From contig CANLRN010000003.1 of the NCBI GenBank assembly GCA_947493495.1, positions 83,281-147,280 of the forward strand: a stretch of DNA of 64,000 nucleotides. Direction: 5' to 3'. The stretch is from an uncultured Aquimarina sp. GTDB taxonomy: Bacteria > Bacteroidota > Bacteroidia > Flavobacteriales > Flavobacteriaceae. Positions 28,678 through 37,677 of the stretch are shown in pieces. The notes below the pieces were generated by a model. The model did no database searches. It worked only from the letters and a program-made list of their open reading frames with translations, and was not told the DNA's origin. Both the position numbers and the translations under genes were made by a program. How positions within the stretch are numbered: position 1 is the stretch's first letter; each line of letters begins with the position of its first letter.

Positions 28678-29538
28678 ATGATTTTAATAGCTGATGGTGG
28701 TTCTACTAAATGCGATTGGATTCTCCTTAATGATGAAGGGGAAGTGATATCTAAAACCCGTACAGAAGGATTAAACCCTGCTGTATTTGATAAGTCATTA
28801 TTAGAAAAAAGACTTCAGGATAATGAAGAATTAGCTTCTTATAAAACAAAGGTAGAAGCAGTACATTTTTATGGAGCTGGTTGCGGAACTGATAAACCAG
28901 CAGAAATGCTAGCTAAGATTTTCGAAAATTATTTTTCTAATGCAGATGTAGTCGTAAAAGAAGATATGGTAGCAGCTGTATATGCGGCGACAACTGAACC
29001 TGGTATTGTTTGTATTCTGGGGACAGGGTCTAATAGTTGTTATTATGATGGAGATGATATTCATATGCCAGTAGACTCATTAGGGTATATATTAATGGAT
29101 GAGGCGAGTGGGAATTATTTTGGTAAAAGACTCATAAGAGATTTCTATTATAAAAGAATGCCTCAGGAAGTGGCTTTAGAATTTGAAAAGAGATTTGATT
29201 TATCTTCGGATACGATTAAAGAAAATTTATATAAAAAGCCAAACCCTAACACATACCTTGCATCGTTTGCTGAGTTTATATTTACTAGTGAGCGTAATGG
29301 ATATTTTTATAAAATTATAACAGAAGGGATACAAGAATTCGTAGAAACAAGAGTGCTGTGTTTCCCTGAAGCGCAGAACGTGCCCATACATTTTATAGGA
29401 TCAATAGCTCATTTTAGTGAAGATATTATTAGAGCAGCCGTTTGGCCATATCACCTTACCGTAGGGAATATTGTTCGCAGACCAATTGATGGGATTATTG
29501 ATTATTATAGAAATGATGTTCTTACTAAGAAAACATAG
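28678..29538 (+). CDS. BadF/BadG-type ATPase, probable N-acetylglucosamine kinase
   Basis: The 286-aa protein of the ASKHA fold has phosphate-1 'LIADGGSTKCDWILL', 'EGLNPAVF' and phosphate-2 'CILGTGSNSCYYDG', followed by 'ILMDEASGNYFGKRLIRDFYYK'. Relatives phosphorylate N-acetylglucosamine or other sugars. Placement after pfkA and gap fits feeding of amino-sugar or cell-wall sugar into central metabolism. Exact substrate is inference. Confidence 0.8.
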   Translation: MILIADGGSTKCDWILLNDEGEVISKTRTEGLNPAVFDKSLLEKRLQDNEELASYKTKVEAVHFYGAGCGTDKPAEMLAKIFENYFSNADVVVKEDMVAAVYAATTEPGIVCILGTGSNSCYYDGDDIHMPVDSLGYILMDEASGNYFGKRLIRDFYYKRMPQEVALEFEKRFDLSSDTIKENLYKKPNPNTYLASFAEFIFTSERNGYFYKIITEGIQEFVETRVLCFPEAQNVPIHFIGSIAHFSEDIIRAAVWPYHLTVGNIVRRPIDGIIDYYRNDVLTKKT

Positions 29539-29753
29539 CTTTAGGTAAAATCCATTTATTTACAGTAAGGTTTCTTTGAGAGACTCTAAAATAAAAACTA
29601 TATTTTCTTAATTTCAACAGTACCATTAAGGTTAGATTAAAAAAAGTGAAACGGTAATGTTTGCAGCAGTTGAAAGATGGAATATCTATCTACTACATTA
29701 GACAAGGGTTTTCTAAAAGCATCAGACTAGTTCATTACTTGTTCATATACATA

Positions 29754-30509
29754 TCATACAGTTATCCATAATTTAATTGCCATAATAATTACCATAAGTA
29801 CTAAAAATTTCTTTACTAAAACATCCCCTTTTTTTACAGACCATCTGCTAGCTATCCATCCTCCAGATGCATTACCAGCGGCTAAAATAAATCCGTATAA
29901 GTAATTAACTTGATCACTATATATAAAAATGGCTAATGCACCAATAGTATAAATAAATACAACCATTGCTTTTATCGCATTGGATTTTACTAAACCGATC
30001 CTATTAATAGAAGTAAGAGCCACTAGAATAAATATACCAACACCTGCTTGGATGAAGCCCCCATAAACTCCTATCAAAAAGAAAACTAAAATTGATAGAA
30101 ACTTATATTTATCTTGTGTCCGCTCTATTAGATTTTTAGTACTTATTTTTGGCTTAAAAACCATAAAAAATACTACGACTAGCATTACTATGGCTAATAT
30201 CTTATTAAAGACTTCACCTTTGATATCAATAGCAATTTTAGCGCCAATCAGAGAACCTAGCAAAGCAGAGATTCCAAGATAGAGGCTAAAAAGTGAGGGC
30301 TGTATTCCTTTGCTTTTAAAACCAGCTATCGAAGTAATACTTTGTATAAAAATTCCAATTCTATTTGTGCCATTAGCAATAGAAGGTGGTAATCCTATGA
30401 AAATCAGCATAGGTAATGTTAGAAGAGATCCTCCACCTGCAAGCGTATTAATCACCCCAGCTATAAAACCTGTAAAGGCAAGAAGAATAAAAAGCAGTAA
30501 TTCATTCAT
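29754..30509 (-). CDS. TauE/SafE family membrane transporter
   Basis: The 251-aa integral membrane protein has about seven to eight hydrophobic segments and family motifs 'FTGFIAGVINTLAGGGSLLTLPML' and 'GVYGGFIQAGVGIFILVAL', the duplicated half-signature of TauE/SafE (DUF81) transporters of sulfite or organosulfonates. It is divergent from a SulP family transporter 120 bp away, so the pair may handle sulfur oxyanions. The substrate is not shown by sequence. A CAAAAATA (TATTTTTG on minus) box at 30527-30534 may be its -7 element. Confidence 0.85.
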   Translation of the reverse strand: MNELLLFILLAFTGFIAGVINTLAGGGSLLTLPMLIFIGLPPSIANGTNRIGIFIQSITSIAGFKSKGIQPSLFSLYLGISALLGSLIGAKIAIDIKGEVFNKILAIVMLVVVFFMVFKPKISTKNLIERTQDKYKFLSILVFFLIGVYGGFIQAGVGIFILVALTSINRIGLVKSNAIKAMVVFIYTIGALAIFIYSDQVNYLYGFILAAGNASGGWIASRWSVKKGDVLVKKFLVLMVIIMAIKLWITV

Positions 30510-30630
30510 TAAATTGTGTTACATTTCAAAAATAGCTAAAACTAAAAATATAAAGGCTTTTTTTAGAATTCATATGGTATAAAATCTTAAACTATTGTAG
30601 ATTTACTGTGTCAATTAAAATCTAATTACT

Positions 30631-32373
30631 ATTAAGAAATCTCATAAAATATTTCCTTTTTTAGCAAATAGTAAAGGATATACTACCACTCTTTTCAGAT
30701 CAGATGTAATTGCTGGAATTACTGTAGGAGTCGTATTGATTCCACAGGCTATTGCGTATGCATTACTTATGGGAGTTCCGCCTATATATGGGCTGTATAC
30801 TTGTTTGGTTCCTCTAATAATATATGCTTTTTTGGGTTCATCAAAACTACTAAGTATTGGTCCAGTAGCTGTTACTGCCATATTAGTGATGAGTGGAGTA
30901 AGCCAGATAGCCACGCCTTTTACCCAAGAGTTTATAAATTTGGTTGTTTTTTTAGGTTTATTAATTGGTATACTACAGATTATAATGAGTATATTTAAAA
31001 TGGGTTTTTTGGTTAATCTCATCTCACAACCTGTAATCTCTGGATTTATTTCTGCTGCAGCTATTATTATAATTATTTCTCAGTTGAGTGAATCATTAGG
31101 AATTAAAATACCTGATTATCAGTATACATACGAACGCCTATGGTATGTGGTTACACATGTTACTTCTGTTCATTTGCTTACGTTTACAATATGTTCTTGT
31201 TCTGTAGTAATAATGTTAGTGCTAAAAAAGTGGAAAAGATCATTTCCCAATGCTTTATTTGTTATTGTACTTACTACTATCGCAACTGTTGTTTTTGATC
31301 TTAAATCATATGGGGTTTCGATTATCGGGTCAGTACCTAGTGGATTACCGCATTTTTCTGTTCCAGACATGAGTTATACCAGTATGATGTTATTGATGCC
31401 TTCTGTATTGACAATAATCTTTATTGGATATATTGGGAGTATTGGTATCGCAAAATCATTAGAGATGAAAAATCGAGATCATACCATACGACCTAATCAA
31501 GAATTATTAGCCTTGGGATTTGCGAAGGTGATTGGATCTTTTTTTCTTGCAGTACCTTCATCAGGTAGTTATAGTCGAACAGCTATTAATGATACAGCAG
31601 GAGGGAAGACCGTCATTGCATCTATTGTTAGCGTAGTAATCGCAATTATTTCGTTATTATTTTTAACCTCTTTTTTTTATTATATCCCTAAAGCTGTATT
31701 AGCTGCAATTATATTAGTATCGGTATTCGGTCTCATTAATTTTAGCGAAGCTAAATACTTATTAAAACTTAGAAGAAGAGAATTTATAGTAATGCTTATC
31801 ACTTTTTTAGGGACTTTGATTTTTGGAGTAGAAAAAGGGATTTTTATAGGAGTTATTTTGTCCTATATCTTCTTACAATACTATAGCTCTAAACCACACG
31901 TAGCAGAATTAGTGAATATTCCTAATACAGAGTATTATAGAAACATCAATAGATTTCCTGAAGCAGAACAGTCATCAGAATATCTTATCATTCGTTTTGA
32001 TGATCAATTATATTTTGCAAATACGAGTTATTTTAAAGATAGTATCTTATCACATATCAATACCAGAGAGTCTATCCCAAAATTTCTGATTTTGGTAACA
32101 ACTAATATTCATGATATTGATAGTACAGGTTTACACGTTTTAGAAGATATTCATCAATATTTAGACGAAACTAATATTCAATTACTAATTACGGGTACAA
32201 TTGGTCCTGTGAGGGATTTTCTTAAGCGATCAGGTTTTACAGATCGGTTAGGGGCAGAACATTATTTTATGAATATTATGGATGCTGTAAATTTTGTAAA
32301 AAATAAAAAAAATCATAGCACGACTTCTTATCCAGCTACACAATACAATAAAAAGAGATCGTTTTTAGACTAA
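30631..32373 (+). CDS. SulP family anion transporter with STAS domain, non-ATG start
   Basis: The track ORF begins at a TTG (30736) inside the first conserved SulP block. The frame extends upstream without stop to 30619 and encodes the expected N-terminus 'KKSHKIFPFLANSKGYTTTLFRSDVIAGITVGVVLIPQ'. No ATG, GTG or TTG lies in that extension; ATT codons at 30625 and 30631 are the best initiators, giving about 580 aa. Ten or more membrane segments and a C-terminal STAS domain (about 450-555; 'LILVTTNIHDIDSTGLHVLEDI') follow. It moves sulfate, bicarbonate or a similar anion. The stop overlaps the convergent neighbour by 4 bp. Confidence 0.8.
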   Translation: MKKSHKIFPFLANSKGYTTTLFRSDVIAGITVGVVLIPQAIAYALLMGVPPIYGLYTCLVPLIIYAFLGSSKLLSIGPVAVTAILVMSGVSQIATPFTQEFINLVVFLGLLIGILQIIMSIFKMGFLVNLISQPVISGFISAAAIIIIISQLSESLGIKIPDYQYTYERLWYVVTHVTSVHLLTFTICSCSVVIMLVLKKWKRSFPNALFVIVLTTIATVVFDLKSYGVSIIGSVPSGLPHFSVPDMSYTSMMLLMPSVLTIIFIGYIGSIGIAKSLEMKNRDHTIRPNQELLALGFAKVIGSFFLAVPSSGSYSRTAINDTAGGKTVIASIVSVVIAIISLLFLTSFFYYIPKAVLAAIILVSVFGLINFSEAKYLLKLRRREFIVMLITFLGTLIFGVEKGIFIGVILSYIFLQYYSSKPHVAELVNIPNTEYYRNINRFPEAEQSSEYLIIRFDDQLYFANTSYFKDSILSHINTRESIPKFLILVTTNIHDIDSTGLHVLEDIHQYLDETNIQLLITGTIGPVRDFLKRSGFTDRLGAEHYFMNIMDAVNFVKNKKNHSTTSYPATQYNKKRSFLD

Positions 32374-33341
32374 TTTGACTTTTCATATTCTCTGGTTTTT
32401 ATTCCTATACCATAGTTCATATGATTAGTTTTAATAAGATTATTAGCCGTACTGTATTTTTTGTCAAAACGTTGCCAAGTTCTATTTTTAAAGAAAACTC
32501 TTCTGGTGAATGTAATATTTTCTTCAATTTTATCTGTAAAAGGCAGTAGAGGCCTGAATGTAGTAGAAATCTTTACAATCCCTTTTCGTGTTTCTATCTC
32601 GTGATATTTTTTTGTATGTTGTAGTTTTCCTTCTTTGTCGGTATATCCTAATACTTGAATAGAAATAAAGACACCTTCTTTTGGGATAAATACTTTATAT
32701 TCTGATATATCCAATTCAAAATTAGGTTTATCCTTATTGGTAATTCTAAATATAATATCTTCTCCAGATATTCTCTTACCAGGATATCCATCATCATTTT
32801 TATAAAATTGCATTTTGAACAAAGTAGAAAAGGATTGTTTTTTTCCTGAGTTATTAGATGTCTCCATTTTTACAGGTAAGTATACTGATGTAATTTTTGT
32901 AGGCTTTGAAGGACTTCTGGGAACAAAGACTGCTATTTCTGACTCTACAGTAGGTAGCCAACATCTAAAATAATCGTTATGAATCTTTGAGTTTTGTTTC
33001 TTTACTTTATACTTACCCAAATTTTCTGCTTGTATAACTACTTCTTGTAATTGATCTACATCCTGAGATAGAAGTATATTTTTGGGTAATTTATCGGTAC
33101 TTACTGTCAGATTTTTATACCCTAGGGAAGAGATATATAGAGAATCTATATCTTTATAGCGTTCTTTAGAAAATTTAAAAACACCATCTATATCTGCAAA
33201 AAGACCATTACCATTACCAAAAGATATAGTAGCATATGAAATTGGTTCTTTTTTTAAGGAATCAATGACAGTATAAGATTGACTATATATCTGATGATGA
33301 TATATAACCAAAAGTAAAAGCACGGGGAATACTCTTTTCAT
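32370..33341 (-). CDS. Secreted CarboxypepD_reg-like domain protein
   Basis: The 323-aa protein has a signal peptide ('VFPVLLLLVIYHHQIYSQ') followed by a carboxypeptidase-regulatory-like beta-sandwich (about 20-100: 'VIDSLKKEPISYATISFGNGNGLFADIDGVFKFS...LYISSLGYKNL...LPKNILLSQDVDQLQEVVIQA'). This is the plug-preceding domain of TonB-dependent receptors, here without a barrel. The remaining beta-rich 220 residues have no assignment. Similar proteins are common in Flavobacteria; function unknown. Confidence 0.75.
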   Translation of the reverse strand: MKRVFPVLLLLVIYHHQIYSQSYTVIDSLKKEPISYATISFGNGNGLFADIDGVFKFSKERYKDIDSLYISSLGYKNLTVSTDKLPKNILLSQDVDQLQEVVIQAENLGKYKVKKQNSKIHNDYFRCWLPTVESEIAVFVPRSPSKPTKITSVYLPVKMETSNNSGKKQSFSTLFKMQFYKNDDGYPGKRISGEDIIFRITNKDKPNFELDISEYKVFIPKEGVFISIQVLGYTDKEGKLQHTKKYHEIETRKGIVKISTTFRPLLPFTDKIEENITFTRRVFFKNRTWQRFDKKYSTANNLIKTNHMNYGIGIKTREYEKSN

Positions 33342-33510
33342 GACATTTTAAGGTGTTAGTATTTAGGGAATTTACTGAATTATTTTTTGATATTCATAAT
33401 ATTTTGTTATCAAAAAAGAAGCCAAAATAGTAGACGGTAAAATTCATACTTATTTCTATGTAGCGTTTAACCACCTTTGTTATCTATAAACGAGAAGTTT
33501 TTTTGAATCA

Positions 33511-34047
33511 TTAAGTATGAAAAAAACTAAAAACAGATCCGCCATATTTACGAGAATTACTGTAGTGTGGAGCATCACTAATAATTGTATGTTTAGAATG
33601 TTCTATAATAAGAACACCATCATTACTAAGTAGTTCATTTTCGAAAACTAATGATACAATTTTTTTAAACTGTTCTGTAGCAAAATCATATGGGGGGTCA
33701 GCGAAAATGATATCTGATTTTTTTTTATTTTTTTCTAAATAACTAAATACATCATATTTTACGGTATCGATATTAAAATTAAGTTCTTCAGCTATACTTT
33801 TTATATACTTAACACAGCCGTAGTACGAATCTACAGCTATTATTTGCTGCGATCCGCGAGAAGCAAATTCATAACTAATATTTCCTGTACCCGCAAATAA
33901 ATCGAGTACAGCTATCTGAGAAAAATTATATTGGTTGTTAAGGATATTAAATAGCCCTTCTTTTGCCATATCAGTAGTTGGGCGGACAGGTAATTTTTTT
34001 GGTGCCTTTAATCTTTTACTTTTATATATTCCAGAGATGATGCGCAT
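33511..34047 (-). CDS. rsmD: 16S rRNA (guanine966-N2)-methyltransferase RsmD
   Basis: It methylates G966 of 16S rRNA in the 30S subunit. The 178-aa protein starts with the family sequence 'MRIISGIYKSKRLKAPKKLPVRPTTDMAKEGLFNIL', has SAM motif I 'VLDLFAGTGNISYE' and the catalytic 'FADPPYD' (DPPY). It lies 9 bp downstream of the DUF3822 gene, a gene order typical of Flavobacteriia. Confidence 0.93.
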   Translation of the reverse strand: MRIISGIYKSKRLKAPKKLPVRPTTDMAKEGLFNILNNQYNFSQIAVLDLFAGTGNISYEFASRGSQQIIAVDSYYGCVKYIKSIAEELNFNIDTVKYDVFSYLEKNKKKSDIIFADPPYDFATEQFKKIVSLVFENELLSNDGVLIIEHSKHTIISDAPHYSNSRKYGGSVFSFFHT

Positions 34048-34056
34048 ATTTTTATT

Positions 34057-34884
34057 CTAAAAATGACTTAATATTACAAAATGCTCATGAGTTGCTATAT
34101 CAGAGAATCGATCAGATAATCGAACGGTATCGGATCTACTCCCAATATCTACGTGTCTTACGTATGTATATGCCAGAGTATAACAATCACTATCTTTATC
34201 AATATGTCCTAAAAATAATAATTTAAACTCTTCTGGATTGAGCCCTAATTGCTCAGCAGTAAACATTAGATAATATATAAAATCTTCACTAGTTTCATAT
34301 CTGTATGAATTGCATAAAATAAGTTTTCCTTTTTTTATAACTATAAGATCGAATGATTTTTTACCCATATGTGCATATACTGTGGTGCGGTCATTATTTT
34401 TTTCTTTAGTAAGTAAGGAATCAATTAAGACAGTAGTCGAATGTTTATATGTAAAAGAGCCAAATGTTTCGAAAAAGAAATTATTAATATTAGTATATGG
34501 GATATATACACTTACAAGCTCGTGTTGATCCATTTCATCATATGCGATAAAGTCTGTTGCTAATATTTTTATATTAAATTGTAGATATTCTTTAAGTAAA
34601 TTAGGGTCAAATAATGTTTTAGGAACTATAGCATATAAGTTATTCTGATAAATAATTTCGATAGTATTGATCGTTATTTGTAGCTCTGGATGATGATCTA
34701 GTGCGTATTTAATCTTATCTAATACTTGTTCTGGGGTTAGCTGTATGCCAAAATTATCTTGATTTAAAAAAATTATTTGCCCTTCTGTATCTGAGACACA
34801 AAAAGAAAGTCCATTCAGACTTACCTGAATGGACAATGTGTATATTATTTTATCTGTACTGCTATTGTTCAGCGTTTGTGTCAT
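34057..34884 (-). CDS. DUF3822 family protein
   Basis: The 275-aa soluble protein ('LSIQVSLNGLSFCVSD' at the start, 'YAHMGKKSFDLIVIKKGKLILCNSYRYETSEDFIYYLMFTAEQLGL' in the middle) resembles the actin/ASKHA-like DUF3822 proteins that neighbour rsmD across Bacteroidota. The start ATG overlaps the end of the upstream gene by 23 bp. Biochemical role unknown; the conserved neighbourhood is known, a link to ribosome assembly is inference. Confidence 0.8.
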   Translation of the reverse strand: MTQTLNNSSTDKIIYTLSIQVSLNGLSFCVSDTEGQIIFLNQDNFGIQLTPEQVLDKIKYALDHHPELQITINTIEIIYQNNLYAIVPKTLFDPNLLKEYLQFNIKILATDFIAYDEMDQHELVSVYIPYTNINNFFFETFGSFTYKHSTTVLIDSLLTKEKNNDRTTVYAHMGKKSFDLIVIKKGKLILCNSYRYETSEDFIYYLMFTAEQLGLNPEEFKLLFLGHIDKDSDCYTLAYTYVRHVDIGSRSDTVRLSDRFSDIATHEHFVILSHF

Positions 34885-35512
34885 ATGATTTTGGCCAGTT
34901 ACCAGTAGTATTTACCTCTGTCATAGAACCTACAGATAGATGAGTACCATTAACACCATCTACAGATTGTACTTCTTTCTCTTGGAAGACATAATCTTTA
35001 TTTTGATCGTGTAATAAAATATCTTTAGAGACTTTAGCTTCAAAAACTGCAATTCTAATACCGTTTTTATCTATAAAGCCTGCATCTAACTCAAATTTGG
35101 CATCTTTTCCTTCTAGAGGTACATTCATCATTGTTTTATAATTGTCATTATTCTTGAATAAAGAATCTTTTACAGATGCATATCCTAATGTATCCACTAC
35201 TACTGTATCTCTAGGCTCATCGATCTGTAATACTTTATTGAATCGTATGAAACTAGAATCTCTACGTTGAGTAAGTGTAAACTTGGCTGTATCAATAAAG
35301 GCAATTAGTTTTTCTGGATTTTTTTCAAATTTTCCAAGTACAGTTCTATATGCTAATTCTGCATTTCTAATATCTTTAAGTTTTTCAGTTGCTAGTCGAT
35401 AACGACCTTCTTTAAGTTTATCGAATTTTACATTGCCGTATACAGAGTTAAACACCATATAACCCAAGGCTATAATGATTACCCATAGAACTAATTGAAT
35501 AACGATTTTCAT
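34862..35512 (-). CDS. Membrane-anchored hypothetical protein of the rsmD cluster
   Basis: The 216-aa protein has one N-terminal membrane helix ('IVIQLVLWVIIIALGYMVFNSVY') and a charged extracytoplasmic domain ('RLATEKLKDIRNAELAYRTVLGKFEKNPEKLIAFID'). It is first gene of the three-gene unit with DUF3822 and rsmD, and divergent from the helicase gene 136 bp away. No known domain. Confidence 0.75.
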   Translation of the reverse strand: MKIVIQLVLWVIIIALGYMVFNSVYGNVKFDKLKEGRYRLATEKLKDIRNAELAYRTVLGKFEKNPEKLIAFIDTAKFTLTQRRDSSFIRFNKVLQIDEPRDTVVVDTLGYASVKDSLFKNNDNYKTMMNVPLEGKDAKFELDAGFIDKNGIRIAVFEAKVSKDILLHDQNKDYVFQEKEVQSVDGVNGTHLSVGSMTEVNTTGNWPKSYDTNAEQ

Positions 35513-35647
35513 TTTATAATTTGACTTTTAAAAACATTAGTGTATACGCAAATCTACAATTTTTTTTTAATCGTAAAAGTTTATAGCCAAAAAATCATTA
35601 CTATCTTTGAATTATTAACAGATATCATCAATGAATATAGTTGTCTA

Positions 35648-37075
35648 ATGAAGGAATCAGAATTTTATCAATTACTCAAAGATGATTTCCCTTTTGATCC
35701 AACAGTAAAACAAGATATTGTACTCCAAAAATTATCATTTTTTATACTATCAAGTTCTAAAGATGCTATTTTTTTATTAAAAGGATATGCAGGTACAGGA
35801 AAAACTACACTAATCGGGACATTGGTAAAAAATTTATGGAAAATAAAATTAAATGCTGTACTACTTGCACCTACTGGTCGTGCTGCTAAGGTGATTAGTA
35901 ATTATTCTGGTAGACAGGCGCAAACAATTCACCGTCACATCTATTATCCTAAAAAAAATAGCAAAGGCGGGATGGCTTTTCAGTTAAAACAAAATAGAAG
36001 TAGAAATACCATTTTTATTGTAGATGAAGCCTCTATGATTCCTGATACCCCAAGTGATAATAAATTATTCGAAAACGGATCATTATTAGATGATTTGATG
36101 TTATATGTGTATTCTGGATTTAACTGCAAAATATTGTTTATTGGTGATACTGCTCAATTACCTCCTGTAAAATTAGAAGTAAGTCCTGCTTTAGATTCCA
36201 ATACCTTATCAATAGGCTTTCATAAAGAAGTAACCCAAATTGAATTAGATGAAGTCGTAAGACAGGCAGAAGATAGCGGTATATTGATGAATGCTACTGC
36301 ATTGAGAGAAATACTTACTCAAGGGTTTTATGATACTTTTAGATTTACTACAAGCGCATTCCCAGATATTGTCCGATTAGTTGATAGTCATGAGATTATG
36401 GATGCATTGAATGATTCATACGCTAATACTGGTCAAGAAGAATCTGTAATCATTTTAAGATCCAATAAGCGAGCAAATACCTATAATCAACAGATTAGAG
36501 CCAGAATTCTTTTTCAAGAAGAAGAACTTTCTACTGGAGATTATTTAATGGTAGTAAAGAATAATTATTTTTGGTTAGATACTAAAAGTGAAGCAGGTTT
36601 TATTGCTAATGGCGATATTATCAAAGTATTAGAAATCTATGCAATCAAAGAATTATATGGTTTTCGATTTGCAGAAGTAAAAATCAAAATGGTTGATTAT
36701 CCAGATCAAAAAGCTTTTGAAACTGTATTAATATTAGATACACTTACCTCTGAGACTCCATCATTATCATATGAAGAATCTAATAAGCTATATCAAGAAG
36801 TATTAAAAGATTATGAAGGTGAACGCTCTAAGTATAAAAAATTTATGGGAGTAAAAAACAACTCTTATTACAATGGATTACAGGTAAAATTCTCTTATGC
36901 TGTTACCTGCCATAAATCTCAAGGGGGGCAGTGGAATACCGTATATATAGAACAACCATATTTGCCCGATGGAATGAATAAAGAATACCTGCGATGGTTA
37001 TATACCGCAGTTACTAGAGCTAGAGAGAAATTGTATTTAATAGGGTTTAAAGATAGTTTTTTTGAAGAAAACTAA
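35648..37075 (+). CDS. RecD-like superfamily 1 DNA helicase
   Basis: It unwinds DNA with ATP, probably in repair. The start MKESEFYQLLKDDFPFDPTVKQ (35648) is favoured over the ORF-track start because upstream residues show no conservation-like pattern and the ATG gives a usual 475 aa. Walker A is 'LLKGYAGTGKTTLIGTL', motif II 'IFIVDEASMI', motif III 'ILFIGDTAQLPPV' and the UvrD-like C-terminus 'FSYAVTCHKSQGGQWNTVYIE...WLYTAVTRAREKLYLIG'. It has no RecB/RecC partners nearby. Confidence 0.92.
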   Translation: MKESEFYQLLKDDFPFDPTVKQDIVLQKLSFFILSSSKDAIFLLKGYAGTGKTTLIGTLVKNLWKIKLNAVLLAPTGRAAKVISNYSGRQAQTIHRHIYYPKKNSKGGMAFQLKQNRSRNTIFIVDEASMIPDTPSDNKLFENGSLLDDLMLYVYSGFNCKILFIGDTAQLPPVKLEVSPALDSNTLSIGFHKEVTQIELDEVVRQAEDSGILMNATALREILTQGFYDTFRFTTSAFPDIVRLVDSHEIMDALNDSYANTGQEESVIILRSNKRANTYNQQIRARILFQEEELSTGDYLMVVKNNYFWLDTKSEAGFIANGDIIKVLEIYAIKELYGFRFAEVKIKMVDYPDQKAFETVLILDTLTSETPSLSYEESNKLYQEVLKDYEGERSKYKKFMGVKNNSYYNGLQVKFSYAVTCHKSQGGQWNTVYIEQPYLPDGMNKEYLRWLYTAVTRAREKLYLIGFKDSFFEEN

Positions 37076-37087
37076 TATCTTTAGAAA

Positions 37088-37651
37088 ATGCAAGAAACGA
37101 TCATAAGTGTATGTCTAGGGGTAGGACTAGCCGCATCTGTTGGTTTTAGGGTGTTTTTGCCATTACTAGCCATGAGCTTAGCGGCCCACTATCAGATAAT
37201 TCCCCTTAATGATCAATGGGCTTGGATAGGAGGAGCCACATCATTGATAGTGTTATCCGTAGCTACAATCATCGAAATTCTAGCCTACTATATCCCTTGG
37301 TTTGATAATTTATTAGATACTATTGCTATTCCATTAGCTGCAGTAGCAGGAACAGCAGTTATGGTATCTACAGTTGCTAATTTAAGCCCTATGATTACAT
37401 GGGCTTTGGCTATTATCGCTGGTGGAGGAACTGCGGCTACTGTAAAAAGTACCATTGGTGCCTCTAGACTTGCATCTACAACTACCACAGCTGGGATTGC
37501 TAATCCCATTATAAGCACAGCAGAAACAGGAACAGCAACTTTTATGGCCGTACTATCCGTGTTTTTACCACTGCTAGCTATTATTTTTGTGATCTTGTTG
37601 TTTTTTGGATTAAGAAAAATTTATAAAAAACTATTTACTAAGACTACTTGA
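37088..37651 (+). CDS. DUF4126 family membrane protein
   Basis: The 187-aa protein has four to five membrane helices and small-residue-rich segments ('GVGLAASVGFRVFLPLLAMSLAAHYQIIPLNDQWAWIGG', 'YYIPWFDNLLDTIAIPLAAVAGTAVM', 'GGGTAATVKSTIGASRLASTTTTAGIANPIIS'), the DUF4126 pattern. It starts 12 bp after the helicase stop, so it is likely cotranscribed. Function unknown. Confidence 0.85.
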   Translation: MQETIISVCLGVGLAASVGFRVFLPLLAMSLAAHYQIIPLNDQWAWIGGATSLIVLSVATIIEILAYYIPWFDNLLDTIAIPLAAVAGTAVMVSTVANLSPMITWALAIIAGGGTAATVKSTIGASRLASTTTTAGIANPIISTAETGTATFMAVLSVFLPLLAIIFVILLFFGLRKIYKKLFTKTT

Positions 37652-37677
37652 TAACTTCATAGAAAAAACTATTTTTG

